Counted from the first letter of the stretch, positions 42,060-54,439 are shown. The stretch is 64,000 nt of DNA from Diphasiastrum complanatum (GCA_029204225.1 CM055100.1:4328111-4392110), one strand, 5' to 3'. The notes: generated by a model from the sequence alone, not told the origin. Made by a program: numbers and translations.

Positions 42060-42584
42060 CAGGGTACTGCAGCATCAGCCCAGCAGGTCAGACCCAAGTT
42101 CACACCAAGAAGACTTGATCCTCCTGAATTTGTTGGACCAGCAAAGTCTCAAACCGTAACTAAACCAGTGTCGAAAAACTGCTATAACTGTGGAGAGCCG
42201 GGACATTTTTCACCTGACTGTCCTCAACCGCGAAAGCCGATTGGTTATGTACTGTTATGCTCGAACTGTAGAGAGCCTGGTCACAAGTATCATGATTGAC
42301 CTCAGCCACAGAAGCCGCGACCCAAATATAATATTACTTTTGAGTTGCTGCTGGCAGATAACACTTATTACAAAAAGCAACTGAAAGGTCTTTATGCCCC
42401 AAAAAAAAAGAAAAAAATTTCTTTGCCAGACGCTGGTGTTCTGTCTATTAGTTTAGGTGATCTCGGTGCACCTGAAATTGATATTACCATTGCGGGATGC
42501 CTGATAGAAAAAGTGCCAATTGACTCTGGTTCCGGCGTGAGCTTATATAACAGAAGATACAGCTCATGCTTTGGGGCTGATTGA
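42060..42584 (+). pseudogene. gypsy gag C-terminus with two zinc knuckles, and protease start
   Basis: One frame reads CYNCGEPGHFSPDC, a perfect CCHC knuckle, then CSNCREPGHKYHD followed by TGA at 42297-42299 exactly where the last Cys should be; a TGC to TGA change explains it. The frame then continues to KVPIDSGSGVSL, the retropepsin active site (Asp in DSG), before TGA at 42582. Knuckles bind RNA; the protease processes the polyprotein. Confidence 0.85.
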
Positions 42585-42589
42585 CATTC

Positions 42590-42936
42590 AATTGACACAG
42601 CGAAACATCAGGTTAGCTGATTCGACATGACAAAAACCTGTTGGAGAACTGAAGGATGTCACTATTTACATTCAAGCCAAGCCATTCACAATGAATTTCA
42701 TAGTTATCAAACCACTCGGTTTATCATCCTATTTTGTGCTGATTGGACAACCTTGGCTTTATCAATCAAACGCAAGTGTTCATTGGAAATCCATAGAGCT
42801 AAGATTTCAGACTGGTGAGATCAATAATCGTGGTAAGCTAGTAGAACAAATAATCACCTGGAGTCGGGACAATATGATGGTGACACGTCTTTGTCTGACA
42901 CCAGTTTTACATCAGAGAAATCTTCTTATGCCTTAA
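42590..42936 (+). pseudogene. gypsy protease C-terminal part
   Basis: After a frameshift the chain continues as IQAKPFTMNFIVIKPLGLSSY and FVLIGQPWLYQSNASVHW, the ILG.PWL strand that closes the protease fold. A single TAA at 42934 separates it from the RT frame, with which it is in phase. Confidence 0.75.
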
Positions 42937-44040
42937 ATGTTTTTTCTAACGCATCTAACATTGAAGTTCAATAATTTCGAATGTTATGAGAATGCTGATG
43001 AAGAAGAATTCTTCGATGCTTGCAACACTGAAGTGGATGTTTCGTATGAAGAAATTAATGTTGCAGACACGAACTCGAAAGAGTTTGATGATTCGAGTGA
43101 CGAATTTGAACACGAATTTGGTAACAAGAACCAGACTGACAACAAGAATACATCTAGGGAGTCAACCATGCGCAAAATTCATGGCCATACCAAGGCCAGT
43201 ATGACAGAAGGTATCATATTACCATATTCTACTGAACTAATTGAACTTGCACCTAGCAGATTTGTGCATGTTTCAAAGTCACTTGGAGAATCGGAGTTAG
43301 CGAAATTCACTGAACTATTGAAGAAGTATCAAGATGTTTTTGCCTGGTCGCTTGACGCTTTGAAGGGTATACCTGCAGAATTCGGAGAGCATCGTATTGA
43401 TCTTAAGGAAGATGTTGTACCTGTTCGACAGAGACAATATCATCTCAATCCTAAGTACTCTCTCATGATTAAGGACGAACTCAACAAACACCTTAAGACT
43501 GGTATAATCTATCTCATCTTAAGCAGTGAATGGGTTTCACCCATTGTTGTCATCCCAAAGAAGAAGAGTGGCAAAATACGAATAAGCCAAGATTTTCGCA
43601 AACTCAATGCTGCCACAAGGAAGGATCATCATCCTCTGCCCTTCACTGTTTCCATCTTAGATCAGGTTGCTGGTCAAGAGCGTTACAGTTTCTGTGAAGG
43701 TTTTTCTGGTTATAATTAGGTTGGAGTGCGGAAGGAGGATCGTTCAAAGACCACATTCACTACGGATTGGATCACTTATGCCTACAACAAAATGCCCTTG
43801 GTCTTTGTAATGCTCCAGCGACTTTTCAGCGAATCATGATGTTAATATTCGCTGCCTTCCTAAGAACTTTTCTCGAAATATTTATTGATGATTTCTGTGT
43901 ATATAGTGATATAAAGACGCATTTGCAAAAGCTGAAATTAACATTGCAACGGTGTCGAGATACTTGTTTATCTCTTCATCCAGAGAAATGTTTTTCGGTA
44001 TGAAAGAAGGGATATTACTTGGACACAAAATATCTAACAG
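42937..44040 (+). pseudogene. gypsy reverse transcriptase
   Basis: The first frame (42937-43719) has a long acidic linker (residues 15-80), then KKYQDVFAWSLDALKGIPAEFGEHRIDL, VRQRQYHLNPKY and EWVSPIVVIPKKKSGKIRISQDFRKLN. After TAG at 43717 come KTTFTTDWITYAYNKMP and, in another frame, LCNAPATFQRIMM and the active site FIDDFCVYSD with both catalytic Asp (43887-43892). A third frame resumes at about 43985. Two frameshifts and one stop are the only obvious damage. Confidence 0.88.
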
Positions 44041-44720
44041 AGGAATAGAAGTCGACAAAGATAAAGTCGAGCTTATAAAGAATCTCCAGATACCAACCAA
44101 TTTACGTGAACTAAGAGCTTTCTTAGGACATGTCGGCTATTACCAAAGATTTATTCAAAATCATGCTTCTATTGTTGCCTCTCTTACACATCTACTGAAG
44201 AAACAAGTGGAATACTTGTGGACGAATGAACATCAGAAAGCATTCGAAGAACTTAAGCAAAGGTTGATCAATGTTCCTATTCTGAGGCCACCCAACTGGG
44301 CTATTTTATTTCATAGTTATGTGGATGTTTCTACATTTGCTATTGGCATCTGTCTAAGCCAGAAGGACGACCAGAAGAAAGATCATCCCATTTACTATGC
44401 AGATCGACAGCTCAGTGCATCAGAGAAGTATTATTTGGCTATAGATAGGGAAGCACTTGGCATGATTTTCACTGTTAAAAAATTTCGACTTTATTTGTTG
44501 GGATATGCATTTATTTTTCATGTTGATCACTATGCTCTTAAATATTTTGTAAATAAACCAGATCTATCAGGATAAATTGCTCCATGGGTTCTACTTCTGC
44601 AAGAATTCACTTATCAAGTAGAGCTTCATCAAGGAAAATATCATACAAATGCTGATTATCTTTCACTACTCAGCACGGGAAAAATTGAAGAACCTATTAA
44701 TGATGATTTTCTAGACGAAC
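44041..44720 (+). pseudogene. gypsy RT thumb and RNase H
   Basis: LRELRAFLGHVGYYQRFI is the connection after RT; then PPNWAILFHSYVDVSTFAIGICLSQ (RNase H start, catalytic Asp in YVDVS), SASEKYYLAIDREALGMIFTVKKFRLYLLG with the Glu, and HVDHYALKYF. TAA at 44573 interrupts, and FTYQVELHQGKYHTNADYLS follows, where the usual NADALSR is nearly intact. Confidence 0.85.
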
Positions 44721-44759
44721 ATTTATTCGAAATTTCATCTACACAAACACCATATTTTC

Positions 44760-45115
44760 TTACGTATAGTATGCATCCTATTTTGCCAATTGAATTTGAG
44801 GTGAAAATTTTTCGTATTCAAGCTCAATGAATAGATGCAGAATGTATAAATGAAACGTTGACGAATATTGAAGAACTAGCTGAAGCTTGTGAGAAATCAC
44901 AAAAACTAACGAAGGAAATCCAGGAACAAAGAAAGAAGAAGTATGATAGTCGTATTAAAAAATGTGATCTTAAAGCTGATGACTTTGCATTGATATATGT
45001 CAGTCGACATCAAAAATTCCCTAGAGGTGTTTGAGAACGGTTCTGTACAAATGCAATCACTTGAAGGTGAACTGTTACCTACACATATTAATGGGTCCAG
45101 ATTGAAGAAATACTA
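44760..45115 (+). pseudogene. gypsy integrase C-terminal tail
   Basis: SMHPILPIEFEV corresponds to the YG..P..P.E motif after the DDE core, and KKKYDSRIKKCDLKADDFALIYVSRH to the R....D......F..GD.VL segment. Two stops (44828, 45032) occur. Because RNase H linker precedes it directly, zinc finger and catalytic core were deleted. Confidence 0.75.
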
Positions 45116-45124
45116 CCTTTGACT

Positions 45125-45520
45125 AGAATTTTTTTTTTTATTATTCTTATTATTTTCTAGTATTTTTCTAATATTTTTCGCGACTTTTCCTTTATCTTTT
45201 CTAGCAATTTTCGTGAAATTTTCTTGACTTCTCTCAATCTTTCAATATAATTTTGAAAGTATTTTCGAGAATTTTTTGCGACACTAAATTTGTTAATCAA
45301 ATTTTCGTAAATCGTTTTCGAGAATTTTTCTAGAATCTTTTCTAGCATTTTCTTCAGTTTTCCGAGAAATTTTCTAGTATGTTGTTAAAATTTTCGAGAA
45401 ATTTTTGTGAGTTTCTGTATCATTTTTTTAGGATTCTAAGAGAAAGTTTTGCGAAACTTTCTAGAATATTTCTAGCATATTTTTGAGAATCTCTCGAGAA
45501 TATGTCAACCTACTTTTTGT
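45125..45520. repeat. Degenerate TTTTCTAGAATTTTTCGAG-like repeats
   Basis: About 400 bp built from variants of TTTTC(T/G)AG(A/C)ATTTT, with period near 15-20 bp but irregular. Open frames here are an artefact of the repeats. Confidence 0.6.
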
Positions 45521-45539
45521 ATTCCTCCATTAAAGATGA

Positions 45540-45745
45540 TGGCCACGTGATCATCATTTTTCACACGTGTGTACACTCACATATCAAAACAAATATTGTT
45601 TTTTTTTATTAATTTTTTGTTCTTTTCACAAACGATCTTTCGTCATTAAAGATCGATTTGTCAAATTATAGTTTCAAACATTGAGCCATGCACGTCCTCC
45701 ATAAATGGAAGTGACAGACGTCATGTCACCATGCCACGTCATCAT
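45540..45745 (+). promoter_or_regulatory. Cluster of ACGT-core motifs upstream of an ORF
   Basis: GGCCACGTGATC (45541), TCACACGTGTGTA (45561), TGCACGTCC, AGACGTCATG (near 45718) and GCCACGTCATC (near 45735) lie within 205 bp, just before the ORF starting at 45907. These are G-box and C/A-box types bound by plant bZIP factors. A promoter role is inferred. Confidence 0.35.
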
Positions 45746-45906
45746 CCCTTCCACACTGCTACTGCATATCAGAGTTATTTTCTATTTTTCTTTCTTATAC
45801 TTTCTACTTGCGAGTTTATGCTTTCCTGCGCTCATTCTCTTTGCGATCAACACATTCTTTTAACGAACTATTGCGATCTACGGAACTATCGTCAAACATT
45901 CGACCA

Positions 45907-47426
45907 ATGGCTTCTGGATCAAGCTCTAGCTCTACCATCATCTGGAAAGCATGCGCAGGAATCCGCCTGGCATCCATCCAGTCTTACTTGGATTGATGCA
46001 GGTTGGGTAATCTGAAAGTGGACCTCTCCATCATTCTCTCTGACGTTAACACGGAATTTGTGAACTCCATCCACTCAATTTCTGAGGTGGACTTCAAAGT
46101 TCATGTGCGAGGCCAATTTTTCACCATTATTGAAGACTTGTTCTGCACAGCCCTCGGACTACCATTGGATGGGAAAATGGTTTCAACGAACAAAGACTCA
46201 GTGGATGAAGCAGCCCACTTTTTGAGCAACTGTTTCGTACCCACGAAGGGGTACAAAATTTCAATGATCCGCGACACAACATTTAAACTGTTTTGTAAAT
46301 ACGCGAACCAAGCAATATTTTTGACGGATGCGGATGCCACAATTTCAGATCAAAATTTTGGTTACATATTGGACGCACTCACCACTATTCCAGTTTGCTT
46401 CGGCGTTATTACCTACAGGGCTTTTTTGCGATGGATTAAGAATCAAAAGTTTTCTGGCGTTGGAGCACATGTTTCTATATTGAGTGCCAATTTTGACATT
46501 TTGACCGAGCAGGAGAAAACAATGCTGACGGGAAGGATGTTGGCTGCCAAGCCAATTGATCTTTCTAGCATCCTGTCTGTTCCTATTTTGGTTGCACCAG
46601 ATGCTGCACCAGTAGTCGAAGTGGCAACTCCCACTTCTATGGAGATTGATGTTGTACCATCCCAACCAGATACAGTTCCAGCTGGGGCAATGGATGGCGC
46701 TGCTGCTGCTGCTGATTCTTCAAAGCTCCCATCTGCTTCTACATCTCAGAAGCAGTAGAGTGCATCCACCACTGATGATGATGCAACCCAGTCCAACACA
46801 TCAGACAAAGGACGACCAGCTGCGGAAGGCGATACTGGGGCTCCTATTGAAGATTAAGACAAACCAAACAACTAGCCCCAATGGTTTTGATCCATGACAG
46901 AAGAAGCCAAGAATTTAGTGGCTGAAGTGTACTGGATAAGTACCACCGACAATTCACCATGGAGCTTATCAACTCAGAGAGAAAATCTCTAGAATCTCTC
47001 AAGGAGTCCTACAAGAAGATCGATTCGCTCGAATCAAACAACATGAAGCTGATCGAACAAAATCGTTCTCTCGAAACACAGCTTCAGACTCTAAAAAAGG
47101 AAGCTGATTCTTTGAAGCAGACAAATAAGACGATTCAGGCCAAGTCTGATAATTTTCATACTCAAAATGATTCTTTGAAACAACAAATCTTGGCTGTGAA
47201 TCAACATAACGTCGCCCTCCAGATAAATTTGCAGGAGGAGAGAATGACGTGAATAAAGACAGAAGCTGTTCTTTTTGTGAGCACTAATGCAGGGTTAGTC
47301 ACAGTCGACCTCACGAAGCTGAACCAACTCCAAGGCCAGATGCTCAAAAATTTTCGAGTCGAGTTCTTACAACCGCTCGAGGATGCAAAGGCACTTTTCG
47401 AGGAAGAGTTGGCTGCGACACCTTAA
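45907..47426 (+). pseudogene. Broken accessory ORF with Ser/Ala/Pro-rich tail and coiled coil
   Basis: From ATG at 45907 (MASGSSSSSTIIW) the frame meets TGA at 45994, then is open for 250 codons to TAG at 46756. The middle has VDFKVHVRGQFFTIIEDLFCTALGLPLDGK and YITYRAFLRWI-like blocks, weakly like the accessory (putative transposon) ORFs of plant Tat/Athila gypsy elements. A low-complexity tail with A, P, S and D follows. After a frameshift, 46959-47252 is a coiled coil with Leu/Ile heptads (LESNNMKLIEQNRSLETQL); past a TGA at 47250 it ends at TAA 47424. It lies 0.8 kb downstream of a gypsy pol in the same direction, so an element-borne gene is likely. Function unknown. Confidence 0.5.
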
Positions 47427-50400
47427 TCAGCCAGAGTGGAGTATTGTTGTACTACTCTGATAACATCTCATCTGTAGAACGCGTTTCATTTGATTTGATA
47501 GAGGTAGATTATTGTTCTGAAACTATTAACATTACATTTTCCAAACCATAAGTAATACTGGTTACTTTTTAATGACTGTTGACAACCAGAATAACACTCG
47601 AAACCACTTGCCATAATTGTGCCAAGTACATAACTTTCTAACGTTGTCCTCTATGGGAACGACATTATTTACTATAAAATATATATTAACCATGTTGGTA
47701 TAGTACGACAAAAATAGAAATTTATGGATCTTTCTCTATGGTTGACGGAATTAGGCACTGAAAATTGCTACCCAGGAAGGTTCTACTGAAGCCAAGCTAA
47801 TCCTAGAAGAATGGAGTCAGCCATGAAGCATGTCAAGAGCAATCGCCTTTCTCTCAGGCTATGGAAGGAAAAAGTCTGTTGGGGCTTACAGTCTGAAAAC
47901 CGAAGAGTTATTTCAATAGGAAACCTTTTCTGGACCCAAAGGGCTTGAAAGCCAACGCTTCATTAAAAATATATTTTTTGAAGTTTTAGTTCAATTTAGC
48001 AAGCAAATTGGTTTTTGGGCCTATCATTGGCTGGAAGGCATCTATTTTGGCCATCCTTGGGCCAAAATGACCTCTGAAACTGGCTGCTCAGAGCCAGCAA
48101 ATAGAGTGACGTTACAAAGTAGGGAGAAATGTGTTTCATGGAGTTTTCATCACCATTCTATTGAGCGGAGTGCAGCTGACCTAGTGATGGGCTACATTCG
48201 CCATTTGGGTACTGTAGGGCCAATTTTGGGGTAATTTTTGGCTGGTGAAACCTACTACAAGGTAGTAAAATGAGACATTATCACTTCAAAATCGTTATTA
48301 CTTACTTCTAATAGGGTAACAGGGTGTTTGGATCGGTAAATGCAGTATGGGGGCGGATGGTAGTGGAATTGTGTGGAAAAAGCTAGTATCGGTGATGAAA
48401 GTGCAGTTTGACGGCGTGACTACTCATCATTGGCGACAATTTTGAGAGGGAAAACAATCACAGGTGAGAGGTAGGCATGGTATGCTAGTTATGGGTGAAA
48501 AATTCTCGTGATCACGTTCAACTCTTGGGGTTCAAAACAACCAACATCATGTGGCATTTTGGAGGAACGCTCTTACAAGTACAATCGGCAGTGGCATTGT
48601 CGAGTCAGGTGATAGCTGCATTGACACACACATTTGTAGCTTGGAAATTTCTCATTCAGAGGGAAATATGGGCTAGCTTGGAGGTACACACATTTTCTGG
48701 CGGTCATAGGTGATTGAAGTGCGAGGTGGTGCCAGTTGGAAGCCATTGGGCAAGATAGTGGACTTGCATTGGATGAGCTGTGTGTGGGACACACGGAGAA
48801 TGAAGAACGGGTCAATGATCACACTTTGGAGACTCTTGGCAATTGGTGAGTGTGATGATTTTGCGATTTTGCAGTTGGTAAGTCAATTTTGATCAAGTCA
48901 AAGTAGCTGTGGAGCAGTGTATCAGGCTTGTCATTGAGGAGATACACTTCAACTGCCTATTCTGGGTAAGTCAAGTCAATTTGCCATATCATAATTGCAT
49001 CAGGAATGCAGATTCCAGTGATAGTAGGGTGCAGATCATCTGGTTTGGGCCATGGAGGATCTCACAGGTCCACTTGGAGGGATATTGGCATGCACAGTCA
49101 TGTGAGGGACTTGATGGTGGTTTTGAAGTTTACATCTCAATGTATTCTTAGGGAGTGGTTTGGAACCATTCACAGGAGCAGCTTGGAGCTAGCTTGGGGG
49201 AATACAGACGGACACTATAGGGTAGATGCTCAGATCTTAGTGATCGTGGATGGCATTGGGATACTTGATAGGGATAGCACTATAGGATGACATGGGATGA
49301 TCATCAGGGACATCAATTTCAGATTGGACTTGAGTCATTGGTTTGGACAGGACTTACAGGGGTGATTCATGATGGAATCAGGATGCTGCAAACGCAAATG
49401 GGCAAAGCGTGAAGCTTTGGGAGCCAACTCTAGGTTGGAGAACTAATGGAGATTGCACAATTGGGTGTGATTGGAGGACAAACACTATGGTGAGTGTTTT
49501 GATAGCGATCTACTGGAGGGTACACTGATGGTGACGACTTCATGGTGTGCTCATTTGGGAGTACAGGATGGCATTATAGCAGGGGGCCAATCATTGGCAT
49601 TGGCATCGATGGAGAGGCATCTACCATCATTGGCATGGATAAGCTACCTATAGATTTCATGCATTTGGCTATATTTGTAGGAGTCTAGGCTTGGCACAGG
49701 TGTTGGAATTTCCATGGTGCAGACTCTCAAGTGGTGAGATCAGAGATAAGCCTAGAAGAAGTCACTCAGAGCCATATACCTCAGTATGATCAAGGAGACA
49801 ATGGTCTCAAGGTCCCATGAGCGGCGACTCAGGGATATGCTTGTGTTGGCATGGTGTCGGGTGACACATAGCCAGGGAGAGCGAGCGGATGCTAGGAGCC
49901 AGGTGGAGCAGGTGATGCCTTGGAGTCGGCTTGTCTAGCAGGATGGTCACCAGGATCGGAGACATCAGGTGAGCATAGTATCTGGATGACGAGTCCATCG
50001 GGGTGGCACTCAAGGAGATGCTACACTTGCTCAGGTATGACATGTCATTTGATGTATGGATGATGTTCTTTAGTTGGTGCATCATGTGTGGTGAGATAGG
50101 TTCCTTGGTGGGAGGCCTATGTTGTTACATACCTATGTAACTAGCAGTACTTCAGACCTCTATTGCTCCATTTAGTATTGGGGGCTAAATGGCAAGCTAT
50201 CCTTGGATAAGGATTACCCTTAGGATTAAGGGTATGTGCCTTTGGATAAGGACAGGCAAGTGACTATAGCTTGGTCGGAGGTATGGAGTCACGTGACCCT
50301 TGGATAAGGGATACCCTTAGGATTAAGGGTAGGTGTCTTAGATTAAGGTACTAGTGTCCTTGATTAAGGACAGGTAGGTGTCTATGCCTTGGATGGAGGT

Positions 50401-52140
50401 ATGGAACCTAGAGAGGTGCCAAAAAGTCATTGGATGACTATTTTTCTAAACCTTGGGCCTCAACCTTGAACCATATCACTTTAATGGTTTAGGACCAAAG
50501 TATACATGCACAACTTGGGCAATGGGACCTAGTAGGAGGGCGCCATTCTAAAGTGTCCATTGAGTTTCCAACTCCCACAAGAAAGGCATTCAAAGAGTCA
50601 TAGGTTATGGAAGGAGTCTCTTGACCTTCCATAAGCCTATGGAGGTTCTTGGAGATTTTTTAACTCCCGTAGGCTTCTCTCTCTCTCATTGGATGGGCAT
50701 GGAACTCCATAGTGCACTGGAGGGGACCATGGACCATCTATATGAGGGTAGTAGGGCGCCCATTGGGAGGAGGAGAGATCTCTCTTGTTTGCTTTGCTTA
50801 TGCTCTAGTGTTTCTACTAGTGTTTAGAGTGCTTTCTTGTGGTAGTATGCTTAGGGTTTGGATCTTGCTTATGGTATGGGACATAAGTAGGGTTTGGATC
50901 TTGAGTATGCTATGGAGTATTGTGGTATGCTTGTGATTTGTTTATGGTTAGCAAGGGGATACTAGATAGATCTTGCTTGGAGCTTGGATCTAGCTATGGT
51001 TGGGTGGCGAATACTTGAGGCCAGCTTGTTATTTATCTTTGTGTTTAAAGACTAGGGACACATGTGGAGGAGAGATCCTTGGAGGCTTGCAGATCCTTGC
51101 TTGCAGGGCGGCATCCTAGCTTGGAGTTGGGGAGCATCTTGAAGGTTGTAGGTTGCTTGGAGGACATTTGGAGGCTCACCTCTACTTGTAAAAGTATGTA
51201 CTGGTCAAATCAAAGTTGGCAACGTCAAGCAAACTTATGTTCCTATCAACATAGCTTCAAAATTAGGCCAAGATTTGACCTCATCTTCATAAAGACATTC
51301 TTGGTGAGTTTCTGTATATTCATTCATTGAGTCTTTGGTAGACTCTTGTGCTTGGAGCATGGAGAATGGATGGGGATCAGCTTTCAGGAATTATTGGACA
51401 GTTGGATATGCTTGGATGTGAGGGCATCTTGTTACAGGTGTGGGCCACGGTTGAGGACATGATTTGGTGACTAGTGGTGTAGCAGCAGATCTACAGGTGG
51501 CACATGTGTTGGTACAACAGGATACCAATTATGGGCAGACCTTGGTCATGTATTTGATGCTTTATCATTCATTTTGGTTTGCATGAGTGTGTGGGCTTGC
51601 ATGTTACCTTGTCACGAGGGTCTAGATCTGAATCGGAGCTGTATGTAGTTGTGCATTTGCTACGTTAGAAGCAAAGTAATCATTTGGTATGCTCTTTGAC
51701 TTGTCATTATGTCTACTAGCTGTTTATCCAGTGAGGGTATAGTCTTATGGTGGCAGTAAGATTTCCTCATGTTGAGCCTCATTCGCTCATTTATGTCATC
51801 TTATAAGTGTCTGATAGGATGTCAGCCTAGCTAGATGGAGGATGTAAGTCACATGGTGGCAATGGGATTTTCTCAATTTGAGCCATGTCACTCATGTGGC
51901 CCACTTGTGTTCAAGTCAAATTGGGGACGAGTCGGTTGGTCAAGAGTATGGTAGACTCTTTGTATGACCATTGTGTTTACATGATACTTTGTGAGTCAAA
52001 CCTAGTGGTTTGTTGGTGTGCTTGAGTGTGAGTCAAGTACAGGGGAGTAGGGATATGCATAGCATCTTTTGGACACTCCAGACATTGCTACAGTTTGTAT
52101 TTCTTTACCCCTATCACATTTGAGTTAAGGGAGAGAGTTA
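47427..52140 (+). other. 4.7 kb repetitive stretch without recognised coding sequence
   Basis: No retroelement or host domain was recognised. Internal duplications are present: a ~95 bp unit with GGATTACCCTTAGGATTAAGG at 50200 and 50295, GGGTTTGGATCTTG at 50848 and 50888, and ATGGTGGCA...GATTT phrases at 51748 and 51856. Near 52128-52140 TTAAGGGAGAGAGTTAGAAATC looks like a polypurine tract followed by an LTR start, so much of this may be a non-coding LTR-element interior. Confidence 0.4.
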
Positions 52141-54239
52141 GAAATCGAGTTGTGATCTGATTCATTAGTATAAGCTCTAAATGTGATAATGTAATTATTG
52201 TACAGTTTATTTGGTTTATTGTATATGGTTGTGATCATGATGTGACCCGTTAAGATATATTGATCGGCCACTGATCCCATAGCCGGCTACTTGGGTTAGC
52301 CGAGTAGCCACACATAGGAAAAATTAGCATATACAGAGTTATATACAATACTTGCTATACTCAGGGGCATGTCTTGAGTTTTTTGGTCGAATTTGGCCAT
52401 GTTGGGCCCTTGATAGGTGGTAGGCCAATTTTAGGACACCTGCCTTTTCATGCAATTTGTGAATACTCTATATGCACAGTGTTTCTTTGTAATCTATTAA
52501 CTTTTGTTGTGCCATTTTTTAGAGCTTCTGAGGAGTGGCTATGGCAATTGTGTGATGTGATCTGCATACTACACTAGATTCTAGTGGAATTTCAACTTAG
52601 ACCACATGCATCAATGGTAAATTCACATTGATAGTGAAAAAAGTGAGTTTAGAGTTTTTGAGATTCAGAACAAAGATTGCAAGTGTCTCATGACCACTAT
52701 GTTATGGCATAAAAGGTTTGGATACATCCCTACTAACGATGAACAAAGAGAGTATCTTCTAAATCTTGATTGATTGATGTTCACTTTCTTTGAATAAACA
52801 ACATCATCCACTATTTCTTCAACTTCAATCTTGAGTTGAGTGATCTCCTAGCACTTGTACATTTAACACAATACATTTATATTTTGATAATGATGGATCT
52901 TAATGGTTTAGACTTCCAATAGGTCCAATCAAGCACTGGAGTTTTCAAAATAACCAAATTAATCAAGACTAGCTTTGAATTTTGGCTATATGTGCATATA
53001 AAATGATTGTGGCAATTGCTCCTAGAATCACTATGATCAAGCAATCAAAGCAACCTTAAATGTTTGTAGGATAGCAAATCACTTCATTATCATTCAATTA
53101 ACTATCTAAATTATAGTGACAAGGTTGATCTTGAACAGATTTGAGAATATAGGTCTCCTTTGGATCTTCTTCAACAGTAACCTCCCCAATCTGATGAAGC
53201 TCCCTTTGTTTGATTTCTATCCTCTCTCTCCCTAATCCTATAGCTAACCTAGATCCATTCATTTGCTATATATATTTGTACAGTCACACAGTTTGCAAAA
53301 ATACACAAGTTATTTGACAGTCTGCAAAAATACATGAGATTGTCCAACAATCTACTGAAATACACTAGAATCACTTGAATGTTGATGATAATGCTTCTTG
53401 ATTTGACCATTTCACATTTACAAAATTGAACGACCTTGTGTGTGTCTACAAAATCGATTGTATCGATCCTTGAAACTTTGAAGTGTGGATCAAGTAAAGC
53501 CATCATTGAATTATGAGGAGTCTAGCATGTGTGCAAGCCAGTGAATGGAAAACCCATTGAGATGCAAGGAGACTAATGGGATCAAGGGTAGACCGCCACG
53601 TAGCCAAAGCATTCATAGCATCGTTGCTTTTTTATCCTTGGCCGCTCCATGTACCAAATCTTTGGCCATAGTTAGGAGCTAATTAATTAGTTATTTACAT
53701 GCTTAGGAGGTGGCCGAGTTGAGACCTAAATCAATTTTCCACATTATAGGCTTAATTTGAGGAAATTTAGAGATTAGGCACATGTTTTACCTAATCCACC
53801 TACAAAATGGATATGATATCTAGATTAGATGGCAAGGTTAGGTCCATACCTAACCATGGACATTCTAGATCTCACATCCAAACTGATGATTTTAGTCCAA
53901 ATTTTTTAGAATACTCACCTCAAACTTAGAACAATTCCAAATTGAAACATTTAAGAAATAATTAGCTAATTAGAAAATTGAAGATTAAAATTAATGTGAA
54001 TTTTCAAAAAATCATAAAAGCTTTTATAAAACAGGTCTCTTTGCCATTTCTCGTTTCAAAAGATTTTGTGTTTATCGAGCACTAATCCTACTAACATTGT
54101 GAATCTCTTTCTATCACAAATTTCAATAGACAGATGATCTAAGTTATTATAGACATGTTTGGGACAAATAAAACATATTACGTACTTCATGATATAAGTG
54201 AAATATGGGTGAAATCAAACTCATTGGGTAGAAAAGTTC
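52141..54239. other. No gene supported; possible LTR start and unique AT-rich DNA
   Basis: Sequence after the purine tract at 52128-52140 could be an LTR but has no second copy here. The remainder is AT-rich; the only structured feature is the repeat at 53281-53380. Confidence 0.4.
53281..53380 (-). repeat. ~30 bp tandem repeat, three degenerate copies
   Basis: On minus, TGTATTTTTGCAGACTGT and variants recur about every 30-32 bp. It resembles the TGTATTTCTGCAGACTGT core of the plus-strand array at 17149-17290. Confidence 0.6.
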
Positions 54240-54439
54240 AACGTGCAACATAATGGCCAACAACACCAACCGACTACCTCAATGGATGTTTGGCACTCAA
54301 AATTCAAGTGGAAGGACTAATGGATATAACATAAAGCCCAAAGTACTAATTTTAAAACAAGTCGTAGTGGTAGTTAACCCATTGTAAAAAATGCCATTTG
54401 CAATTTCAATTACCAACAACCATGTCATTTCTAGCAGAC

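Larger units (their letters stand above)
42060..45120 (+). mobile_element. Ty3/gypsy element lacking integrase core, plus strand
   Basis: Double zinc knuckle (42180-42300), protease (42430-42900), RT (42937-44040), RNase H (44100-44700) and an integrase C-terminal tail (44780-45110). Integrase zinc finger and DDE core are absent. Neither LTR was recognised. Breaks are few: TGA at 42297, frameshifts near 42590, 43720, 43800 and 43985, TAA at 44573. This is the best preserved gypsy copy in the window. Confidence 0.88.

Noticed and set aside
46003-46758. Separate gene starting at 46003
   Set aside because: That position is TTG, not ATG. The frame is continuous with the ATG at 45907 except for a TGA at 45994, so I treat it as one broken ORF.
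53249-53506. 85-codon minus frame
   Set aside because: Half of it is the degenerate 30 bp repeat and the rest has no motif.
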